A stretch of DNA of 11,451 bases from contig JBKJKJ010000111.1 in the NCBI GenBank assembly GCA_046597455.1, forward strand, positions 1-11,451. Reading direction: 5' to 3'. Position numbers and translations under genes: made by a program. This DNA is from JAQGMV01 sp046597455 (GTDB lineage: Bacteria > Pseudomonadota > Gammaproteobacteria > Burkholderiales > SG8-41). This document shows positions 6,618-11,451 of this stretch, in pieces. Numbering within the stretch: position 1 is the first letter of the stretch; each line of letters starts with the position of its first letter. The notes under the pieces were generated by a model. That model saw only the letters and a program-made list of their open reading frames with translations. It searched no databases and was not told the DNA's origin.

Positions 6618-6680
6618 TCCGCGCGCCAGCCTGGCCGAACCCTTCTCGCCGCTGTTCGGCGCCGCGTCTCGCACATGAAC

Positions 6681-6750
6681 CGTCATCGCGAGGAGCTGCG
6701 ACAGCGGGCGACGTGGCGATCCCGGAGTGTCCGCAGCCGTCACGGCAAGC
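6681..6750 (+). repeat. Third, longer relative of the cgtcattgcgag repeat
   Basis: Starts cgtcatcgcgaggagc and reaches ggcgatcccggagtgtccgc and cggcaagc, with a diverged match at 1731-1770. It abuts the 51-bp repeat at 6754. Confidence 0.55.
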
Positions 6751-6753
6751 CGT

Positions 6754-6804
6754 GCGCTGCTCGGGCGCCTCAAAGGGGCTCCGAGGCCGCACCCAAGCCG
6801 GTGC
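6754..6804 (+). repeat. 51-bp repeat, left copy (inverted copy at 11310-11360)
   Basis: Reads gcgctgctcgggcgcctcaa and on through ggggctccgaggccgc, matching the reverse complement of 11310-11360 at about 45 of 51 positions. The pair brackets the ATPase and phospholipase genes. Confidence 0.75.
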
Positions 6805-6873
6805 GGGTATTCAGCAGTGCTGCTGCTAGTCGCGACTTGATGCCTGAGCCTGTGCGCGAGGAATGGCGAAGAT

Positions 6874-6880
6874 GGAGGAG
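6874..6880 (+). promoter_or_regulatory. Strong ribosome binding site fixing the ATPase start at 6887
   Basis: GGAGGAG lies six bases upstream of the ATG at 6887. The in-frame ATGs at 6863 and 6872 have no well-spaced site: an AGGA touches 6863 directly, and 6872 overlaps this site. Confidence 0.7.
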
Positions 6881-6886
6881 AGCCGG

Positions 6887-9550
6887 ATGGGGACCGCAAG
6901 GCAAGACTTCGAGCGCTTCGTGCGCTGGCTTCACGAGCCGGAGCGCCAAGCTCCGGAGTGGGCGCCCAGATTTGCGAACTTGGTGCTCGCCCACTTCAGC
7001 GCAGTCGCGGCGACAGCCAGGCAGCACAACAATCGCTCGCAGCTTCTCGCGAGACTCGCGCGCCAGCACCTCGCCGGGACCACGGCGGACCTCCCGCAAC
7101 TGCCCGATGTCACCCCGCCGGGGCAATGGCCGTGGGCGCGCCTGCTCCGGTTGACGCTGGGCCCCTTCCGCGGGTTTCGCAGCCAGCAGGTCTTCGACCT
7201 GAGCAAGCGCGTTGTGCTCTGCTACGGGCCGAACGGCAGCGGGAAGAGCAGCCTGTGCGAGGCGTTGGAATACGCTTTGCGCGGCTCAGTCGAAGAGGCC
7301 GGATCGAAGCGGATCGAGCAGCGCGACTATCTCGCCAACATCCACGAAGGGCGCTTCGTCGATCCTGTGGTGATGGCCACGGACGCCGAAGGCCGCGAGG
7401 TGCGCGTCACCGCCGACGAAGACGCCTTCCGGTTCTTGTTCGTGGAGAAGAACCGTATCGACAACTTCTCCCGGATCGCTGCGACGCCGCCAGGTCGCAA
7501 GAGCGACCTGATCGCAACGTTGTTCGGGATGGATCAGTTCAACGACTTCGCCGCGCATTTCAACGAGTCGATGGACGCGACGCTCACTTTGGGCGCGACC
7601 CTTCAAACACAGCTCGCGGGTAGGCGGCAGGCGCTGCGCGCCGACGAGGAAGTCCGTGACGGCGAAGCGGAGAAGCTTCGAGCGCTGGACCAGGCAGCGG
7701 CCGACTACGCGGGCGCGCTCGCCGATGCCCTTACTTACGACGGACTGCGGGGCTTGGTCGGCTCCCCGGAACGGCCTGGGAGGCTGCAGGAGCTCGACAC
7801 CAAATTGCGCGGACTGATGCCCGCGATCACGGGCAACTCGCGGAAGAGGGTCGCTGAACTATTCACCAACGCCGACTCGAGCTCCGAGATAGCCGCGACT
7901 TCGCAGCGCGGGCTCGACGAAAGGCGCAGCCAGGTCTCCTTCCGCAATCTTTTCGCCGCCGTCCAATCTCTTGGCGCTGCGTACTCGGACCATTGCCCGG
8001 CGTGCTTGACGCCGATCGAGCAGGTCGCCAGCAATCCGTTCGAGCGCGCCCAGGACGGCTTGGCGCAGCTCGAGGAGCTCGCCAGGCTCGAAGCGGACAA
8101 TGAGCGGCTCCGTAGAGCGCTCGACGAGGCGAGCCGCGAGCTGCGCACCGGCCTTCGCAGTCTCGAAGAGTTCCTGCTCAGCGAAGATCAGGCGGACACC
8201 CCGGTGTACGCCTACCTGCGCGGGCTGCCTCGCAACCCTGACACCCCCGACTGGTGGGTGCCCGTGCACCGGCCAGAAACAGATCAGACCGGCGCTACGC
8301 CGCCGCTCTCGCAACTTTTGGAGGTGGCCGACAGAGCAGCCGCTCGCGACATCGCGACGCGAAAAGCTTTGCAAGCGCGAGAGGCGGATCTCGCCGAACA
8401 AAGCCGCCTGAACGACGCCCGCGTTTGGATGGCCGAGCACGACACCTTGCGCGCCCGCGTCATCGAGGACGCCGCGCAGGCTCGCGCGCGCATCGCGCAA
8501 TGGGAGGAGGCGAACGCTGATCTGATCAGACGGGCCCGAGAAGAAGCGCTAGGGAACGAGCGTGACTGGCCGATCAAGCAAGCATACGACAGCTTCTACG
8601 GGTTGCTGGAGCGCTTCCGCGCGCAACTCCCCGGAACGCTGATGGCGGATCTCAATGCTGCCACCATAGAGCTTTACAACGACTTCAACCACGGCGACCG
8701 GGACGAGGACAAGCTCGCGGAGTTGCGGTTGCCGCTGACCGGTGAAGGGATGATCGAGATCGCCTTCCGGGGCACCCCCCAACGGCGGGTGAACGCGCTC
8801 ACCGCGCTCAGCGAAGGCCACATCCGCTGCCTGGGGCTCGCCATCCTGCTGGCCAAGGCGCAGAGCGTGCGCGCTCCCCTGATCATCTTCGACGACGCAA
8901 TCAACGCGATCGACCACGACCATCGCAGCGGCATTCGCCAGGCAATCTTCGAGTCCGAGCGCTTCCGGCAGACGCAGATCATCGTCACATGCCACAGCCC
9001 CGAGTTCGTAAAGGATGTCGAGAACCACTTGCCGCAGGAGCTGCGCCGAGACTGCCATCAATACGTGCTGCTGCACCACCGTGGCGATCACCAGCCGCGC
9101 GTGAATCCAGACGCGGGCAGCCAAAACTACCTTGCGCGCGCGAGGGAGGCCATCGACGCTCGGTTCAATCCTCGCGACGCCCTCTCCTACGCCAGGAAGT
9201 CGCTTGAAATGCTTACCCACAAAGCGTGGAAGTGGCTCGAGTCACACCGTGTGGGGAACATCTCGGTGCAGATCGAGGGCCCGGGCAAGGAGCCGCAGCT
9301 GCGAACTCTTTGCGACGCTCTTCGCACGAAGCTGCGGGACACGCATACCTTTACACACGCGAGCAAGCAGCCTCTCCTGGAAAACCTGAACGCGATCCTT
9401 GGCATTCCCGAGCAAAACCTCGTCTGGACCCTCTTGAACAAGGGCACCCATGAGGAGCCGAACAGAGATGACTTTGACATGGTCCAAGTCGAGACAGTCC
9501 TCGCCGTCCTCGGCAATATCGATGCCCTGGAACTCCGGCCGGACCGGTGA
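6887..9550 (+). CDS. SMC/Rad50-like ATPase with zinc-hook-type CPAC motif and HEPN-like helical tail
   Basis: Encodes 887 residues from a start fixed by GGAGGAG. After a helical N-terminal region of about 85 residues comes the ABC-type head: Walker A GPNGSGKSS (114-122), then a long helical middle (about 230-580) whose centre holds HCPACLTP with C370 and C373, a zinc-hook pattern. The second half of the head has the signature LSEGHIRCLGLA (641-652), Walker B LIIFDDAINAID (665-676) and H-loop VTCHSPEF (700-707). The last 125 residues form a separate helical domain with ARKSLE (R770, E774) and LLNKGTHEE (H855), a layout seen in HEPN-type tails of defence ATPases and distantly recalling PrrC/RloC. 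The canonical RxxxxH is not at the end of the tail; Rx6H words occur at 813-824. It probably binds DNA ends or senses phage or plasmid DNA, and stands alone with no nuclease or methylase gene adjacent. Confidence 0.82.
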   Translation: MGTARQDFERFVRWLHEPERQAPEWAPRFANLVLAHFSAVAATARQHNNRSQLLARLARQHLAGTTADLPQLPDVTPPGQWPWARLLRLTLGPFRGFRSQQVFDLSKRVVLCYGPNGSGKSSLCEALEYALRGSVEEAGSKRIEQRDYLANIHEGRFVDPVVMATDAEGREVRVTADEDAFRFLFVEKNRIDNFSRIAATPPGRKSDLIATLFGMDQFNDFAAHFNESMDATLTLGATLQTQLAGRRQALRADEEVRDGEAEKLRALDQAAADYAGALADALTYDGLRGLVGSPERPGRLQELDTKLRGLMPAITGNSRKRVAELFTNADSSSEIAATSQRGLDERRSQVSFRNLFAAVQSLGAAYSDHCPACLTPIEQVASNPFERAQDGLAQLEELARLEADNERLRRALDEASRELRTGLRSLEEFLLSEDQADTPVYAYLRGLPRNPDTPDWWVPVHRPETDQTGATPPLSQLLEVADRAAARDIATRKALQAREADLAEQSRLNDARVWMAEHDTLRARVIEDAAQARARIAQWEEANADLIRRAREEALGNERDWPIKQAYDSFYGLLERFRAQLPGTLMADLNAATIELYNDFNHGDRDEDKLAELRLPLTGEGMIEIAFRGTPQRRVNALTALSEGHIRCLGLAILLAKAQSVRAPLIIFDDAINAIDHDHRSGIRQAIFESERFRQTQIIVTCHSPEFVKDVENHLPQELRRDCHQYVLLHHRGDHQPRVNPDAGSQNYLARAREAIDARFNPRDALSYARKSLEMLTHKAWKWLESHRVGNISVQIEGPGKEPQLRTLCDALRTKLRDTHTFTHASKQPLLENLNAILGIPEQNLVWTLLNKGTHEEPNRDDFDMVQVETVLAVLGNIDALELRPDR

Positions 9551-9603
9551 AGCCGACGCGGACGTTGCCATGCTTGAGAACGACGCTCTGCTGCCCGCAT
9601 CGT

Positions 9604-9674
9604 GGGCAAACCCCAGGGTCAGACCACGGTTCTGAGACCGTCCGCGGGTGCGAAAACCGTGGTGCGTCCGCGGA
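9604..9674. repeat. Hairpin repeat, left copy (direct repeat of 11387-11451)
   Basis: ccccagRgtcagaccacggt-type sequence with arms accacggtt (9623-9631) and aaccgtggt (9655-9663) around a 23-base loop. It matches the right end of the window in the same orientation at about 50 of 58 positions, with one indel. It lies between the stop codons of the ATPase and phospholipase genes, where the hairpin could end transcription from both sides, although no clear T run follows. Similar gtcagaccacggt elements are familiar from betaproteobacterial intergenic DNA (recollection only). Confidence 0.75.
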
Positions 9675-9697
9675 TTTCCCGCTCGGATTTCCAAACG

Positions 9698-10951
9698 TCA
9701 GCGTCGCGGAAGCGCGCGGCTGGTCAGGAACGCGTCCTTCAGATCGCCGCGAAGTTTTTTGTAGCCGGGCCAGTCGAAGCCCTGGAGGAACGCCGCGGCT
9801 TCGGCTGCTCCGCGCTGAAACAGGTCCACCTTGTCTTCCTCGGACATGGCGAAGTTGAGCCAGTTGTGACTGCCGGTCTTGATTCTGGCGACCAGGTGGC
9901 GGTAGTCGGGGTTGTGCACGATGAAATCGAAGTCGAGCGTGTGCCGTGCAGCATCGAAGATCGCGCCGAGGAGCTGCGCAGTGTTCTCGACTTTCCTCGG
10001 TTCCTCACGCTCGACGCCGATCTTCGCGCCGAAAGTCGGTGCAACCGGCACCTTGAAAGGCTCGTGGAACAGGTTGATCGGGAAGTTCGACATGATGCCA
10101 CCGTCGATGAAGTACACGGACTCCGGCACCGCGCCGTCGTAACGGGCGAGCGTCTTCCATGCCGCCCTCGCTGCGTCCGATTGCGGGCACTTGACGCGAT
10201 AAGGATGGAAGAAAAGCGGAATCGACATCGAAGCACGTGCGAAGCATGCGGGATCGACGCTGTCGGGATTGTCCCAATAGAGCTCGGCCATCTTCGGAAA
10301 CTCGACCTTGGTTTCGGTGGTGACGTCGGCCGCGACCATCGCCAGCACGCCGTGGCAGTCGGCGTCGGTCAGCACGCCGCCGTTGCGGTTGCGCAGTCCC
10401 GCTGGTTTGGTGTGCAGCCGTGCCCGAAGCTCGGCATTGGTCCTGACGCCCGCTTTCGCGAGCTCTCCGCTCAGCCACTCGCGGAAACGCTCGCCCGGAT
10501 TGAGGCCGAGGTCTTCCCTGAGGTTGTCCATCACCTGTGCGGCCTTGAAGAGGAGCTTTGTCATGCGTGCTTTGTTGAGCATCGCCTGCGAGAAATCGCG
10601 CGCGTCACTGTCGCCGTCGATGAAATCCTCCATCGGCATGCGTGCCAGAACCGACAGGAGCTTCTCGCTCTTCGCCTCGGAAGGCGTGCCGAGCGCGGCG
10701 ATCATCAGCGCGTTGATCGACCCGGCCGACGTGCCGCCGACGCCGAGGAAACGGATTCCAGCCTGCTCCAGTACGTAGGTGTAGCCGGTGAGAGCGATCC
10801 CGAGCACGCCACCGCCTTCCATGACGAGGTCGACGTACTGATTGCCGGCGTCGTCGATCAAGTCGGAGAATTCCTTCCGCTGCCCCTTGAGCTGGCGGGC
10901 GATCGCGACGCTCGCGGCGGCCGCATGCGTAAATGTCGTGACGTCGGTCAT
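9698..10951 (-). CDS. Patatin-like phospholipase
   Basis: Encodes 417 residues from the ATG at 10951, chosen because GGAGGA lies seven bases upstream; a 34-residue longer start at 11053 has no family likeness and no good site. The patatin pattern is complete: oxyanion-hole loop EGGGVLGIALTG (45-56), nucleophile GGTSAGS (72-78, Ser75), the ASMSIPLFF segment (240-248) and the catalytic aspartate in FIDGGIMSNFPINLF (D283; DGG replaces the commoner DGA, a known variant). Patatins are serine lipases that cut acyl chains from phospholipids or neutral lipids with a Ser-Asp dyad. No signal peptide or membrane span is seen, so the protein is probably cytosolic and acts at the membrane. It is convergent with the ATPase gene, 147 bp tail to tail. 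Roles range from lipid turnover to membrane attack in defence; nothing local, such as a nucleotide cyclase, indicates CBASS. Confidence 0.9.
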   Translation of the reverse strand: MTDVTTFTHAAAASVAIARQLKGQRKEFSDLIDDAGNQYVDLVMEGGGVLGIALTGYTYVLEQAGIRFLGVGGTSAGSINALMIAALGTPSEAKSEKLLSVLARMPMEDFIDGDSDARDFSQAMLNKARMTKLLFKAAQVMDNLREDLGLNPGERFREWLSGELAKAGVRTNAELRARLHTKPAGLRNRNGGVLTDADCHGVLAMVAADVTTETKVEFPKMAELYWDNPDSVDPACFARASMSIPLFFHPYRVKCPQSDAARAAWKTLARYDGAVPESVYFIDGGIMSNFPINLFHEPFKVPVAPTFGAKIGVEREEPRKVENTAQLLGAIFDAARHTLDFDFIVHNPDYRHLVARIKTGSHNWLNFAMSEEDKVDLFQRGAAEAAAFLQGFDWPGYKKLRGDLKDAFLTSRALPRR

Positions 10952-10958
10952 CCGGGCT

Positions 10959-10964
10959 TCCTCC
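10959..10964 (-). promoter_or_regulatory. Ribosome binding site fixing the patatin start at 10951
   Basis: On the minus strand GGAGGA stands seven bases before ATG 10951. It supports this start over the upstream in-frame ATG at 11053. Confidence 0.65.
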
Positions 10965-11309
10965 GCTTTGCTGATTGCCGTTTCTGGAGGAGTAACTATA
11001 TCGCCGCCGACACCCTCCGTGTGCCGGCCGCATTCCCTATCGCTTGTCGTCATTCAACGCGCACGTGGGCGTCGGGTCTCGGGCGGCCTCCGCGGCGTGG
11101 TGGAGCGCCGTCGGACCTCAAGCTACACATCTCCACGGTATGCCCCTGTGAAGCGTGCGCGATGTTTGGCGTCGAACCTTCGGTTGAAACGCACGCCGAA
11201 TGGCAGGCGCGACTTGAATCCGCGTTGCCGGTCCGAACTTCCGCTCCTGGCCGAGAGAAGCCCCTCGCGGGAAGTTTCGTCTTCAGCCTCACGCTTTCGC
11301 CGTTGATCT

Positions 11310-11360
11310 GCGCCGGATTGGGCGCGGCCTTGGAGCCCCTCTGAGGCGCCGGAGCAGCGC
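11310..11360 (-). repeat. 51-bp repeat, right copy, inverted relative to 6754-6804
   Basis: Its reverse complement reads gcgctgctccggcgcctcag followed by aggggctccaaggccgc, matching the left copy at about 45 of 51 positions. Confidence 0.75.
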
Positions 11361-11386
11361 AGCCAAGGACGGGGTTTCGCCCGAGG

Positions 11387-11451
11387 GGACAAGCCCCAGT
11401 GTCAGACCACGGTTCTGCGACCGTCAGTGCGCCGCGAAAATCGTGGTGCGT
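11387..11451. repeat. Hairpin repeat, right copy, cut by the window edge
   Basis: The sequence ccccagtgtcagaccacggt and on to aaaatcgtggtgcgt matches 9604-9667 in the same orientation. Arms accacggtt and aatcgtggt pair with one wobble. The element may continue past the edge. Confidence 0.75.

Larger units (their letters stand above)
6448..6886. other. Gene-free repeat cluster before the ATPase gene
   Basis: About 440 bp with no credible gene; open frames here are low-complexity products of repeats. It contains two near-identical 43-bp repeats, a third related copy at about 6681, and a 51-bp repeat at 6754-6804 that recurs inverted near the right end of the window. A GGGGGGG run occurs just before the first repeat, near 6513-6519. 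Confidence 0.75.
10952..11451. other. Gene-free right end with repeats
   Basis: About 500 bp in which I see no credible gene. Its open frames on both strands are repeat-derived and show no family features. It includes the leader of the leftward patatin gene, the inverted copy of the 51-bp repeat (11310-11360) and the second copy of the hairpin repeat, which runs off the window edge. Confidence 0.65.

Noticed and set aside
6521..6804. CRISPR array
   Set aside because: Only two close copies with an 11-bp spacer and no further units; the sequence is a known type of dispersed intergenic repeat.
6368..6899. Open frames in both directions across the repeat cluster
   Set aside because: Their peptides repeat the motif RHCEPVG or CRAYRLAMT, the translation of the 43-bp DNA repeats, so they are not genes.
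9698..10951. CBASS phospholipase effector
   Set aside because: A patatin alone is not enough; no CD-NTase, E1/E2 or JAB genes are present in the window.
11190..11240. Possible tRNA 3' end on the minus strand (cgcggattcaagtcgcgcctgcca)
   Set aside because: A T-arm-like stem with an off-consensus loop can be drawn, but no matching acceptor 5' half, D-arm or anticodon arm is present upstream.
11123..11392. Open frames at the right end, 89 codons minus and others plus
   Set aside because: They translate the dispersed repeat (CSGASEGL-type peptide also produced at 6754-6804 as CSGASKGL) and lack coding features.

Overview
The window is high-GC DNA that looks like a chromosomal accessory region of a betaproteobacterium, probably Burkholderiales or a relative. 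The best lineage clue is the pair of Bug/TctC-type periplasmic binding proteins (tripartite tricarboxylate transporter receptors), a family strongly expanded in that group. Each sits beside a different catabolic enzyme, with no TctA/TctB membrane partners in view. Many dispersed palindromic repeats lie between the genes. No rRNA, tRNA, CRISPR array, transposase or integrase was recognised.

Layout. (1) Positions 1-1632: the 3' part of an opine (octopine/nopaline-type) dehydrogenase gene, coupled by an ATGA overlap to a Bug/TctC receptor. (2) 1633-2678: an AT-rich hairpin that may be a terminator, and a minus-strand polytopic membrane protein of unknown function whose two halves look like a GlpM-type duplication. 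(3) 2679-6447: a rightward group made of an Ldh2-family dehydrogenase that lacks the usual SHG active-site motif, a second Bug/TctC receptor, and an ACMSD-like amidohydrolase/decarboxylase. Long imperfect palindromes precede the dehydrogenase and separate it from the receptor. (4) 6448-6886: a gene-free repeat cluster. (5) 6887-9550: a large SMC/Rad50-like ATPase with a CPAC zinc-hook-type motif and a helical C-terminal tail that resembles HEPN domains. It looks like a solitary defence or DNA-end-processing ATPase. (6) 9698-10951, minus strand: a patatin-like phospholipase with an intact Ser-Asp dyad, convergent with the ATPase. (7) 10952-11451: a second repeat cluster.

Functionally, the left 6.4 kb reads as small-molecule uptake and catabolism: periplasmic capture of carboxylated substrates plus NAD(P)-dependent dehydrogenases and a metal-dependent hydrolase or decarboxylase. 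The right 4.6 kb reads as an accessory cassette of ATPase plus phospholipase. It is bracketed by inverted copies of a 51-bp repeat, and the phospholipase is additionally flanked by direct copies of a hairpin repeat of about 60 bp. Whether the ATPase and phospholipase work together cannot be decided from sequence; they are convergent, not an operon.
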